Shown: positions 17,398 through 25,147 of the stretch, in pieces
Numbering within the stretch: position 1 is the stretch's first letter
Layout: each line of letters begins with the position of its first letter
Assembly: GCF_030646925.1 (NCBI RefSeq)
Contig: NZ_JAUSKL010000021.1
Span: 1 to 64,000, forward strand
Length of the DNA: 64,000 nt
Reading direction: 5' to 3'
Origin: Candidatus Binatus sp.
Lineage (GTDB): Bacteria > Desulfobacterota > Binatia > Binatales > Binataceae
Notes under the pieces: generated by a model
The model's input: only the letters and a program-made list of their open reading frames with translations
Databases searched by the model: none
Told to the model about the DNA's origin: nothing
Made by a program: the position numbers and the translations under genes

Positions 17398-17991
17398 TTA
17401 GTCGCGCTGGGGCTCGGCCGGGGCGGGACCGACGCGAGTATAGGTAACCGGGAATCCGCGGCATTCTTTAGGATTCACCAACTCTTCGGTGAAGTTGCTC
17501 GGATCGCCGACCAGGATTCGCGCCTTCACGTTGCGCGCCTGCACGAAGCCGTTATCCGCGCAGACCTGATCGGCTAGTACCAGCCCGGGAACATTCGGAT
17601 CGAGCGTGCCACGCCACACGACCTGGCCAGCCGGAATGGTCTTGCTGGGATCGACCAGCGTCGCGACGTAGTTGCGTCCGCGAAGCATCGGATCGAGGCT
17701 GATGACAACGCGGAGCGGTCCGCCCGGGTAAGTCGCCATCCAGTTTCCATTAAGCAATCGCGCCTGGTTGAGCGGAGGCGGAGGCGGCTGAGGCGGCGCC
17801 AGCGGAGCCGGCGGATTGGGCGGCTCGGGCGCGTACTGAAAGGACTGTGAGTTACAACCGGTGAGCAGCAACGCTGCAAGGATCGCGACGATTGCGGCGA
17901 CCGCACTGATGCGGAAGCGCGGCGATGGACCTATTAAACTAGCCGCGGGCTTGATGAGTGAGTAGTAGCTGTCGATGCGTGAACGCGGCAT
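17398..17991 (-). CDS. Predicted lipoprotein of unknown function
   Basis: A 197-residue protein with a long basic N-region, a hydrophobic stretch and a lipobox 'LLLTGC' placing the acylated Cys at 46. A proline-rich linker (about 54-72) leads to a small domain with 'LLNGNWMATYPGG' and two Cys (at 'QVCADNG' and 'PKECRGF') that could form a disulphide. It is likely anchored to a membrane leaflet facing the periplasm. The BMP lipoprotein gene lies 48 bases upstream on the same strand, so the two may be coexpressed. No family recognised. Confidence 0.78.
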   Translation of the reverse strand: MPRSRIDSYYSLIKPAASLIGPSPRFRISAVAAIVAILAALLLTGCNSQSFQYAPEPPNPPAPLAPPQPPPPPLNQARLLNGNWMATYPGGPLRVVISLDPMLRGRNYVATLVDPSKTIPAGQVVWRGTLDPNVPGLVLADQVCADNGFVQARNVKARILVGDPSNFTEELVNPKECRGFPVTYTRVGPAPAEPQRD

Positions 17992-18039
17992 AGATCCTCC
18001 CGGAAGCGGTGCGGTATGAACTCAGCATAGCAGAGTGGT

Positions 18040-19050
18040 TCAGTGATTGGTGGGAGTAGGGGCGGTCGTGGCTGAAGGAAATTCGCGCTCGGCCTGGCGG
18101 GCACGTTCGATGGCGGCGGCCGGAATGCGTGATTCGAGCTTAGGGTTCATAACCACCTTCACCATGCCGTCTTCCATCCCGAATTCGAGCATCCCCGGAT
18201 GAAACTGATGATTCTTCACCTCGGTCGCGATTCTCAGGAATGCGTCAGGGGTCGAGGTCACCGCACTCGCGATAACGACGTCGGGCGCTACCTCATTTTG
18301 ATTCGTGAACGTTCCCAGCGCAAAGACGTGCTTGTCGGATGCCGCTTCGAAAACACCGAGGCCGGCCGCGTCGGCATTGTGAACGAGTACATCGGCACCC
18401 TGGCTGATCTGAGCGAGGGCTGCCTCCTTGGCTGCGCCGACGTCATTGAAATTGCCGGTATAGCTGATCAGCATCCGTCCTTTGGGCTGGACCGAAAGAA
18501 ATCCGCGTCTGAAACCCTCAAAGGTTAGCCGAATAGATGGCAGCTCGATTCCGCCGATCGCGCCTACTACTCCAGTCTTGGAAATACCGCCTGCGAGGAC
18601 GCCTTCGACGTAGGCGGCCTGATCAACCTTGAAAGTGACAGAAGCAACATTGTGAGATGTTGCGCTGCCTGAACTGACTACGAAGTAAGTATCGGGAAAC
18701 TGTTTGGCGACACTTAGGGCAGCGTCGGTGAATTCGAACCCGTGAGCAAAGATAAGGTTGAAGCCGCGCGACGCAAAGTCACGCATCGAATCTTCGAAAT
18801 CGGCGGGAGAGGTCGTCTGCACCAGGGCAGTCTCCGCACCAAGCTTGCTCTTGATTAGTTCCAGTCCCTGATAGGCGGCGGCATTCCATCCCGCGTCGCT
18901 GATAGGTCCGGGAGTAAGCAAGGCAACCCGAAAAGTCGGAGAAGAGTCAGGAGCTTTGCGATCGCGGGTGCAAGCTACGATTGAAATCGCCAGGACAAGC
19001 AATAGAGCTAACGGCCGGTAGCGCGCGCAACCCGGGTGAGTGAAGTCCAT
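18040..19050 (-). CDS. BMP/PnrA-family substrate-binding lipoprotein
   Basis: A 336-residue lipoprotein with signal 'LALLLVLAISIVAC' and acylated Cys at 27. 'VALLTPGPISDAGWNAAAYQG' at about 42-62 is the BMP family start, and 'GFNLIFAHGFEFTDAA' with 'VDQAAYVEGVLAGG' follow as in Med/PnrA proteins. Known members bind purine nucleosides for ABC import or act as surface antigens. No permease or ATPase of the usual BMP transporter follows. It starts 12 bases after queC, so coexpression with a 7-deazapurine enzyme is likely. Confidence 0.9.
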   Translation of the reverse strand: MDFTHPGCARYRPLALLLVLAISIVACTRDRKAPDSSPTFRVALLTPGPISDAGWNAAAYQGLELIKSKLGAETALVQTTSPADFEDSMRDFASRGFNLIFAHGFEFTDAALSVAKQFPDTYFVVSSGSATSHNVASVTFKVDQAAYVEGVLAGGISKTGVVGAIGGIELPSIRLTFEGFRRGFLSVQPKGRMLISYTGNFNDVGAAKEAALAQISQGADVLVHNADAAGLGVFEAASDKHVFALGTFTNQNEVAPDVVIASAVTSTPDAFLRIATEVKNHQFHPGMLEFGMEDGMVKVVMNPKLESRIPAAAIERARQAEREFPSATTAPTPTNH

Positions 19051-19062
19051 GCACCTACTCTA

Positions 19063-19719
19063 TCATGCCGAGTAAGCAGTGCGGTCGGCTATGCCGGCGT
19101 CGCGGAAGGCTTTGCGGCGCTCCGCGCATTTGTTGCAACGTCCGCAATGTCGTCCGCCTGCGGGCGCCATACAGGTGAGGGTCAGCTCGAGCGGCAGATG
19201 AGCGAATCGCTTGATAAGGTCGCTCTTTTTAAGGCCGCGATAAGGCGCTTCAATCCTGATTTCGTGATCGAGACCGGTGCTAAGTACTCGCGCTAAGTCC
19301 TTGAAGAAAGCCGGGGTTGCGTCAGGGAACGGGTTGCCGCCAAGCGAACCGACCGCGATGCGCGAGACTTTATGAGTCGCGCACCATACAGCCGCCAGAC
19401 CGACTAGCAGGATGTTGCGGCCAGGCAGATAGACCGCTTCGTCCGGCTCGGCAGCATCGGGGATGTTCTCGCCGGTAACACTCCAATGATCACCGTACAT
19501 AGCGTCGACGCTTACAGGCAGGATCGCTGGCGGCATCGTGTGCGGATTCTTGAGGGCGTCGAGGAAGGACACAAGGGCGTCGTACTCGACGTCTTCCCAC
19601 GCGAGTCCACACCTCACGTAAATGGGATAAACGATCGACCTTGCAGCTTCCTCGGCCAGCAACACCGAACTATCAAGACCTCCGCTGGCAAGGACCGCGA
19701 CCTTTTCGATGCTAGTCAC
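19063..19719 (-). CDS. queC: 7-cyano-7-deazaguanine synthase-like protein (QueC)
   Basis: A 218-residue protein of QueC length. The PP-loop 'SGGLDSS' is at 12-18, 'VYLPGRNILL' at about 96-105 matches the QueC 'PGRN' element, and zinc-binding Cys183, Cys192, Cys195 and Cys198 are present. QueC makes preQ0 from 7-carboxy-7-deazaguanine with ATP and ammonia, on the path to queuosine or other deazapurines. queD, queE and queF are not in the window. The gene lies between a methyltransferase (23 bases upstream) and the BMP lipoprotein. A role outside tRNA modification cannot be excluded. Confidence 0.88.
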   Translation of the reverse strand: MTSIEKVAVLASGGLDSSVLLAEEAARSIVYPIYVRCGLAWEDVEYDALVSFLDALKNPHTMPPAILPVSVDAMYGDHWSVTGENIPDAAEPDEAVYLPGRNILLVGLAAVWCATHKVSRIAVGSLGGNPFPDATPAFFKDLARVLSTGLDHEIRIEAPYRGLKKSDLIKRFAHLPLELTLTCMAPAGGRHCGRCNKCAERRKAFRDAGIADRTAYSA

Positions 19720-19742
19720 CTTATACGCACCAATTATTCTAT

Positions 19743-20507
19743 TCAGGCTCCCTTTTCGGCGAGGATGATCATCCTTCGCGTACCGATCGCGTAAGGCTCG
19801 CCGTCGAAGCCGCCGAATACGCCATTCACGTGCAAGTTTACGCCTGAAAGAAGCCGGCTGATCTCAGTGAGCGTGTAGAGACGGATGTGATGCCCGACGG
19901 ACTCGCGGCGGGTACCATCGGGATCGACAATCGTAAAGCTGACATGCATGCTGCTGCTGGCAAGGTCAAGCTCGCGGCGTTCGACATACAAGGTGTTATC
20001 CGCGCCCGAATGCCAATCGTGCTGGATGTAGTTGGATACCGCCCACTCGCGATTCAGCATATCGAGCAGCAAGCGTCCCTTGGGCTTGAGTGAGCTGGCG
20101 ATGCTCTCGAGTACCTTCCTATCCTCGGCCTCGGATTCGAGGTAGCCGAAGGAGGAATACATGTTCACGACGGCATCGAAGTAGTTGTGAAATGGTATCC
20201 GGCGCATGTCGCCGGTTATGGTAGTCAGCTTGACATTGGCCGCCAGAGCAGCCTTCTGTGCCAATTCGAGATAGGAAGAGTTGAGATCGAGCGCGGTGAC
20301 GAGGAAGCCATGCTTTGCTAACAGCACCGAATGGCGTCCCTGGCCGCAGCATAGGTCGAGTAGCTGGCTGCCTGGGCTTAATTGCAGCGCCTTTTCCGCA
20401 AATGCAACTTCCTTCTCGGCTCGCTCAGCCGTGAATTGATGATCATACACGCTCAGGTAGTCGTTTCTGAAAAAATCGACGTACCATGGAGAAGGTTGCG
20501 TGGCCAA
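19743..20507 (-). CDS. Class I SAM-dependent methyltransferase
   Basis: A 254-residue protein. I place the start at TTG 20507 because 'AAGGAG' precedes it by six bases and no ATG or GTG fits; the frame extends upstream without a ribosome site. 'LLDLCCGQGRHSVLLAKHG' (motif I) and 'VTALDLNSSYLE' (motif II) define the SAM fold, and 'FDAVVNMYSSFGYLE' is motif IV. It should transfer a methyl group to a small molecule. It heads the run methyltransferase-queC-BMP lipoprotein. Substrate unknown. Confidence 0.9.
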   Translation of the reverse strand: MATQPSPWYVDFFRNDYLSVYDHQFTAERAEKEVAFAEKALQLSPGSQLLDLCCGQGRHSVLLAKHGFLVTALDLNSSYLELAQKAALAANVKLTTITGDMRRIPFHNYFDAVVNMYSSFGYLESEAEDRKVLESIASSLKPKGRLLLDMLNREWAVSNYIQHDWHSGADNTLYVERRELDLASSSMHVSFTIVDPDGTRRESVGHHIRLYTLTEISRLLSGVNLHVNGVFGGFDGEPYAIGTRRMIILAEKGA

Positions 20508-20591
20508 ATGCCGCTCCTTTGCTGGCGATGAGGACAGCGCGCCGATTTTGCGCTCGGAGGTTCGTCGAAGCAAGCGACGGCTCTAATCGAG

Positions 20592-20619
20592 AGCCCGAAA
20601 CCCTTACGGGTTTCGGGCT
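20592..20619 (-). terminator. Perfect 12-bp stem-loop downstream of acyl-CoA dehydrogenase
   Basis: AGCCCGAAACCC (20592-20603) and its exact complement at 20608-20619 flank a four-base loop TTAC. It lies about 94 bases after the stop of the acyl-CoA dehydrogenase and upstream of the methyltransferase start, the place for a terminator between two leftward units. No T-run follows on the minus strand, so it may block 3' decay rather than act as a classic intrinsic terminator. Confidence 0.6.
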
Positions 20620-20712
20620 TCCTGTCGCGATTCGGATGCGCGCTACGCACGGTCAGTAAGGTAATTCAGGAAGGTGTTTGACGATGCCCCCAGTGCTAGG
20701 CGAGCGATATCC

Positions 20713-21852
20713 TTAGCGCAAATCGCGACCCGTGTAGCCCAGAATCGCGCGCGCGATGATCAGCCGCTGGATCTCGCCCGCGCCTTCATAGATGTCGAAG
20801 ATGCGGCCATCGCGGAAGCATCGATCGAGCGGATGATCCTCCGAGAGCGCCTCGGGGCCGAGCAAATCGATGCATCCTTGCGTGATCCTTCGGGCAGCCT
20901 TGCCGCCAGCCGCTTTCGCGATCGACGCTTCGACCTTGGGCGGTACGTCCTGTTGCTCGAGCCACTTGGAGCGCAGCACCGTCAGCAATGCAGCTTCGTA
21001 GATCGCCTCGAGGCGGATGAACCGATCGACCAGGGCCGAGCGGCTTCGCAAGCCGCCGCGATAGTCGATCTCGAGGCCGCGTTCGGTGTACTTCTCGCGC
21101 GTGAAATCCAGCGCCGCGCGCGCCACGCCGAGCGCCATCGCACCGACCATCGGGCGCGAGTCGTTGAATACCGACATCGTCGATTTGAAATCACCTTTGA
21201 TGTGGTTGAATTCCGGGATGCGGCAGTTGTCGAACAGCAGGTTGCAGGTGTCGTGCGAGCGGATGCCGAGTTTCTTGAGCTGCGGGCCGACGGTGAAACC
21301 GGGCGTGCCTTTCTCGACCAGGAAGGTCGTCATGCCGCGGCTGCCGTCGGGCGCGATGAAGCGTGAGAAGACCATCGCGGCGTCGGCGGACTCCGCCTGC
21401 GAGATGAAAATTTTCTCGCCGTTGATGATCCATTCGCCGGTCTCGCGATCGAAGGTCGCAGTCGTGCGAATATTTGCGGGATCGGAGCCGGCGCCGGGTT
21501 CGGTGATCGCGATGGAAATAGTGTGGTCTTTCCACTTGTCGAATTGGGCGGGCGTCGCGACGGTTTTGAGCACCGTGTTGCCGAGGCCCCATCTGGCGCG
21601 GTGCAAGTCAATACCGCCGTAGGTCTCGAGGATCACCAGTGAGTGAAGGATTCGCGGGCCACTGCTACCGCTTACTCCTTCCTCGGCGAGGCGGGTCAGG
21701 TTTGGAAGATTTGCGGCCTCGGGAAATTCGGCGGGAGGAAGCTCGTCCTCGTGCTGATCGTAGTAGCGCGCGTAGCGCTGTCCAATCAGCGCCTGCTCAT
21801 GGGCCAGTTTCAGAATTTCCTGATCGGCGGTAGTGAGTTCAAAATCTATCAT
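20713..21852 (-). CDS. Acyl-CoA dehydrogenase (canonical subunit)
   Basis: A 379-residue FAD enzyme. 'AITEPGAGSD' (near 113-122) is the FAD/substrate signature, and 'FDIYEGAGEIQRLIIAR' near the C-terminus holds the position of the catalytic Glu. It would introduce a 2,3-double bond into an acyl-CoA. It lies 30 bases downstream of a second, divergent-sequence acyl-CoA dehydrogenase on the same strand. The pair may form a heteromeric enzyme like those of steroid side-chain catabolism (inference). The operon is divergent from the GntR-CoA-transferase operon. Confidence 0.93.
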   Translation of the reverse strand: MIDFELTTADQEILKLAHEQALIGQRYARYYDQHEDELPPAEFPEAANLPNLTRLAEEGVSGSSGPRILHSLVILETYGGIDLHRARWGLGNTVLKTVATPAQFDKWKDHTISIAITEPGAGSDPANIRTTATFDRETGEWIINGEKIFISQAESADAAMVFSRFIAPDGSRGMTTFLVEKGTPGFTVGPQLKKLGIRSHDTCNLLFDNCRIPEFNHIKGDFKSTMSVFNDSRPMVGAMALGVARAALDFTREKYTERGLEIDYRGGLRSRSALVDRFIRLEAIYEAALLTVLRSKWLEQQDVPPKVEASIAKAAGGKAARRITQGCIDLLGPEALSEDHPLDRCFRDGRIFDIYEGAGEIQRLIIARAILGYTGRDLR

Positions 21853-21882
21853 CGCTTTTTCCTCGATAAGCGTCTCAGCGGA

Positions 21883-22971
21883 TCAAACTCCGACTGCACC
21901 TTCGAGCACCGATACGGTGCGCGCGTCGCAGTACCACATCTCGACCGGGTTGTCGCGCAGGTAGCCGTGACCGCCGAGCATCTGCACGCCTTCGTCGGCG
22001 ATCCACATCGCCTGCTCCGCGGCGTAGGTGTATGCGAGTTGCGCCTGGCGAGTGGCGGCGCCGCCCTGCTCGAGAATCGACGCGGCCTTCCACGTCATCC
22101 AGCGCATCGCGTCGGTTTCGATCCGCATATCGGCGAGGCGGAACGCGATCGTCTGTTTCTTCGCGAGCGCATCGCCGTGTACGATGCGCTCCTTGGTGTA
22201 GGGCATCACGAATTCCATCACGGCGCGGCTGGTGCCAGTCATGACTGCGGAGAGCGCGGTGCGCGCGGAATCGACGATGCGCTGAACGTCGCATCCGGCG
22301 CTTTCGCCGAGGCGGGCGCTCGCGCTGAGTTCGACATCGTTGAAACTCACGGTCGCCATCTCGAGCGCGCGAAGTCCGATGTTGGGCTTTTTCTCGCCGA
22401 CGACTACGCCCTTCGCATTACGATCGACGATGAACGCTTCGGCGTTTCCGTCGCAGCGCGCGATCACGAGAAAATGGCTGCACTGATTTGTGAGCGGAAC
22501 CAGTCCTTTGATTCCGGACAGTCGGTAGCCGTCGCGGGTTTTGATCGCGGCGGTGCGGATCGCGGAAACGTCGAAGGCGAAATCGGGCTCCATGATCGCG
22601 ACGGCGGCGCATCGATAGTGGTCGCCTTCAAAGAGCGGGAGCAGATTTTTCTTCTGCGCGGCCGAGCCTTGCGAGGCGATCGCGCTGAGAAATCCGATCG
22701 GCGCGGCGGCGGCAATCGCGAAAGCGGCGTCCGCCACGGCCAGCTCTTCGAGCAGCAGCGCATTTAGCGTGCACGAGCGGCCGGCAGCGTCTGACGCCGA
22801 GTCGGCTTGCGATTGGACGATTCCGGTCGCCCAGATTTCGTCGAGAATCGATTTCGGAATTGTCTCGCGCTCGTCGGCGTCGCGCGCGGCGGGCCGGAGC
22901 GCGTCGGCGGCGAGGGTCCGCGCCATCGATTGGGCGAGCTGCTGTTCTTCGGACAGTTCAAAAGAGATCAC
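21883..22971 (-). CDS. Acyl-CoA dehydrogenase (non-canonical subunit)
   Basis: A 362-residue homologue starting at GTG 22971, preceded by 'GGAGG'. The usual EPGAGSD signature is absent: the corresponding region reads 'AAVAIMEPDFAFDVSAIR'. 'GGHGYLRDNPVEMWYCDAR' is conserved, and the protein ends soon after 'LEGAVGV', which keeps the Glu but lacks the usual C-terminal tail. It probably pairs with the canonical protein encoded 30 bases downstream. The start is only about 88 bases from the divergent GntR gene, so a shared operator is likely. Confidence 0.88.
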   Translation of the reverse strand: MISFELSEEQQLAQSMARTLAADALRPAARDADERETIPKSILDEIWATGIVQSQADSASDAAGRSCTLNALLLEELAVADAAFAIAAAAPIGFLSAIASQGSAAQKKNLLPLFEGDHYRCAAVAIMEPDFAFDVSAIRTAAIKTRDGYRLSGIKGLVPLTNQCSHFLVIARCDGNAEAFIVDRNAKGVVVGEKKPNIGLRALEMATVSFNDVELSASARLGESAGCDVQRIVDSARTALSAVMTGTSRAVMEFVMPYTKERIVHGDALAKKQTIAFRLADMRIETDAMRWMTWKAASILEQGGAATRQAQLAYTYAAEQAMWIADEGVQMLGGHGYLRDNPVEMWYCDARTVSVLEGAVGV

Positions 22972-23025
22972 GGCGAATTCCTCCGTGGGCGATTGAAATG
23001 GTTTGAGCCATCCGGCGTTTTGCGC

Positions 23026-23055
23026 TTGACATTGGGGCGACATCGGCTCAGATTA
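23026..23055 (+). promoter_or_regulatory. Candidate promoter of the GntR operon
   Basis: TTGACA at 23026-23031 is a perfect -35 box. AGATTA at 23050-23055, 18 bases on, is a poor but possible -10 box. Transcription would start close to the GntR start codon, leaving a very short or no leader. The operator-like palindrome at 23060-23070 would overlap the start site. Confidence 0.4.
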
Positions 23056-23058
23056 AGA

Positions 23059-23910
23059 ATGGTTGAACCAATGGAGCATAAGCGCAACGCGATTGTCAAG
23101 CGAGAAACTCTGCCGCCGACCGCGATAGATCGCCGCGCCAAGGTTCGCGCGGGTTCGCGAACGAACGGCCGCGTGCAATTCAAGCGCATCCGAAGCGTGC
23201 GCGCGTTCGAGGAGATCGTCGATCAGATTCGCGGCGAAGTGTCGAATCGGCGGCTAAGAGCAGGCGACCGGCTTCCGCCCGAGCGAGCGCTCGCCGCGCA
23301 GTTCGGAGTCTCGCGCAACACGCTGCGGGAGGCGCTGCGATCGCTCGAAAATGCGGGACTGCTGCGACTGCAGACTGGAGCAAGCGGCGGCGCGTTCGTG
23401 AAAGAGGCGACGGGCGACGCGATCGTCACCGGACTTCGCGACATGTTCAACCTGGGCGCGATCCGGCCGGAGGATTTGACCGAGGCGCGCGTGATGATCG
23501 AATCGATCGCGGTGCGGACGGCGTGCGAGCGCGCGACGCGGGACGACATCGACGCGATGAAGGCGAACATTGCGTCGGCGGAAAGAGCGGCGCGCGAAAA
23601 AATTGACTTTTACGATCAAGCGGCGATTCATCTGGATTTTCATCGCATCATCGCGCGCGCGACGAAAAATCCGGTGATGGCGATCGTGATGGAGGCGCTG
23701 ATCGACGTGATGCGGCACTTCATCGAGGCGATCGGACAAAAACAAAATCCGTGGGTGATTCCGTCGCGTCGCCGATTTATCAAACACTTCGAAGCGGGCG
23801 AGAGCGATGCGGCGGTGGCGGAAATGGAGGCGCATCTGGAGCGCCTGAATCGCCGCTATTTGTCGCTGGTGAGAAAGAACAGTCGCGCCGAGGCCGCCAT
23901 TGAACAATGA
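23059..23910 (+). CDS. GntR family regulator, FadR/FCD subfamily
   Basis: A 283-residue protein if started at ATG 23059; ATG 23071 is an alternative that would leave the operator entirely upstream. After a basic N-tail, 'FEEIVDQIRGEVSNRRLRAG' begins the winged helix, with 'RLPPERALAAQFGVSRNTLR' as the HTH. The C-terminal half is a helical FCD ligand-binding domain with 'EARVMIESIAVRTA' and metal-site-type 'DFHRIIARAT'. It likely senses a pathway acyl-CoA or acid and represses both divergent operons. The CoA-transferase gene overlaps its end by 11 bases. Confidence 0.92.
   Translation: MVEPMEHKRNAIVKRETLPPTAIDRRAKVRAGSRTNGRVQFKRIRSVRAFEEIVDQIRGEVSNRRLRAGDRLPPERALAAQFGVSRNTLREALRSLENAGLLRLQTGASGGAFVKEATGDAIVTGLRDMFNLGAIRPEDLTEARVMIESIAVRTACERATRDDIDAMKANIASAERAAREKIDFYDQAAIHLDFHRIIARATKNPVMAIVMEALIDVMRHFIEAIGQKQNPWVIPSRRRFIKHFEAGESDAAVAEMEAHLERLNRRYLSLVRKNSRAEAAIEQ
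23060..23070. promoter_or_regulatory. FadR-type operator TGGT-N3-ACCA
   Basis: TGGTTGAACCA is a perfect inverted repeat with the TGGT-N3-ACCA form known for FadR and other FCD-type GntR regulators. It lies at the GntR start, in the gap between the divergent acyl-CoA dehydrogenase and GntR operons. A looser copy, ATGG-TTTGAG-CCAT, is at 22998-23011. Binding by the adjacent GntR protein is inferred from this position and from the family. Confidence 0.65.
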
Positions 23911-25087
23911 AATTCTAGGCGGGGTGCGAGTGCTCGATTTTACGACGATCGTGTCGGGACCGTATTGCACGCGCTTGCTCGCGGACCTTGGCGCGGAGGT
24001 GATCAAGATCGAGCCGCCCGAGGGCGACTTTATCCGGACGCAACCGCCGCTGCGCAATGGCAAGAGCGCGTATTTTGCGCATCTCAATTGCGGCAAGAAA
24101 AGTATCGCGCTCGATTTTCGCGAGAGCGAGGCGATCGCGCTGATTCGCGAACTCGCGGCGAAATCAGATGTCGTCGTCGAAAATTTCCGGCCCGGCGTGA
24201 TGCAACGGCTCGGCCTCGATTACGCGGCGCTTGCGGCTGGTAATCCGCGCCTCGTGTACTGCTCGATCTCGGGCTTCGGCCAGCGTGGACCGTGGGCGAC
24301 GCGCTCCGCATACGCGCCGATGCTGCACGCGGCGAGCGGCTTCGACCTGGTCAACCTCTCGTATCAAAATGGACTCGAGCGCCCGCTCAACACCGGTATC
24401 TATGTTGGCGACGTGCTCGGCGGGACGCACGCGTTCGGCGCGATTCAGTCCGCGTTGCTGGCGCGCGAGCGCAGCGGCCGCGGCGATTGCATCGATCTGT
24501 CGATGATGGACGGCGTGCTCGGGATGCTCATCTACGAATTTCAGGAGGCGCAGTTTCCGCAGAAAAAGCGCGCCAATACGTTTCAGCCGACCCGCGCCAA
24601 GGACGGATTCATCATGATCGCGGCGGTCAAGCCGAACAATTTCGAGGCGCTGGCGCGCGCGGTCGGGCATCCGGAATGGATGACGGATCCGCGCTTCGGC
24701 ACCGCGAAAGGACGAAGCGAAAATTGGGCGGAGTTCATGTCGATGCTCGACGAGTGGGCCTCGAATCGAACTGCCGAAGAGTGCGAATCGATTCTCACTG
24801 CGGGCAATGTTCCGTGCTCGCGATACTTCACCGTGCGCGAGGCGCTGCAGGCGGAACACCTCGCGCAGCGCGGTTCATTCAGCGTGATCGATGACGGAGC
24901 AGGAACTCTCAAGGTTCCGAATCCGGCGTTCAAATTCGATAATGCAGAGGCGCGAGCGCGCAACTATGTGCCGGCGCTCGGCGCTGACAACGCAGATGTT
25001 CTTGCGGACGTTTTGGGGTATTCAAAAGATCGGATCGCGACGCTGTACAGCAAACGGATTCTTCGCGACGATCGCGAACACGCTTGA
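23900..25087 (+). CDS. CaiB/BaiF family (family III) CoA-transferase
   Basis: A 395-residue protein with start TTG 23900, overlapping the end of the GntR gene. 'VLDFTTIVSGPYCTRLLADL' with 'GAEVIKIEPP' is the typical N-terminus, and Asp171 in 'YVGDVLGG' is the nucleophile that forms the enzyme-acyl anhydride. It transfers CoA from an acyl-CoA to a free acid, activating a pathway acid. Its place between regulator and ring-oxygenase genes suggests activation of an aromatic- or alicyclic-derived acid. The TTG start may limit its expression. Confidence 0.93.
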   Translation: MNNEILGGVRVLDFTTIVSGPYCTRLLADLGAEVIKIEPPEGDFIRTQPPLRNGKSAYFAHLNCGKKSIALDFRESEAIALIRELAAKSDVVVENFRPGVMQRLGLDYAALAAGNPRLVYCSISGFGQRGPWATRSAYAPMLHAASGFDLVNLSYQNGLERPLNTGIYVGDVLGGTHAFGAIQSALLARERSGRGDCIDLSMMDGVLGMLIYEFQEAQFPQKKRANTFQPTRAKDGFIMIAAVKPNNFEALARAVGHPEWMTDPRFGTAKGRSENWAEFMSMLDEWASNRTAEECESILTAGNVPCSRYFTVREALQAEHLAQRGSFSVIDDGAGTLKVPNPAFKFDNAEARARNYVPALGADNADVLADVLGYSKDRIATLYSKRILRDDREHA

Positions 25088-25147
25088 AGCTCGATGGATG
25101 GCCGAACAAATCGATGAGCGCAATCACACGCACTCGAGGACATGCAG

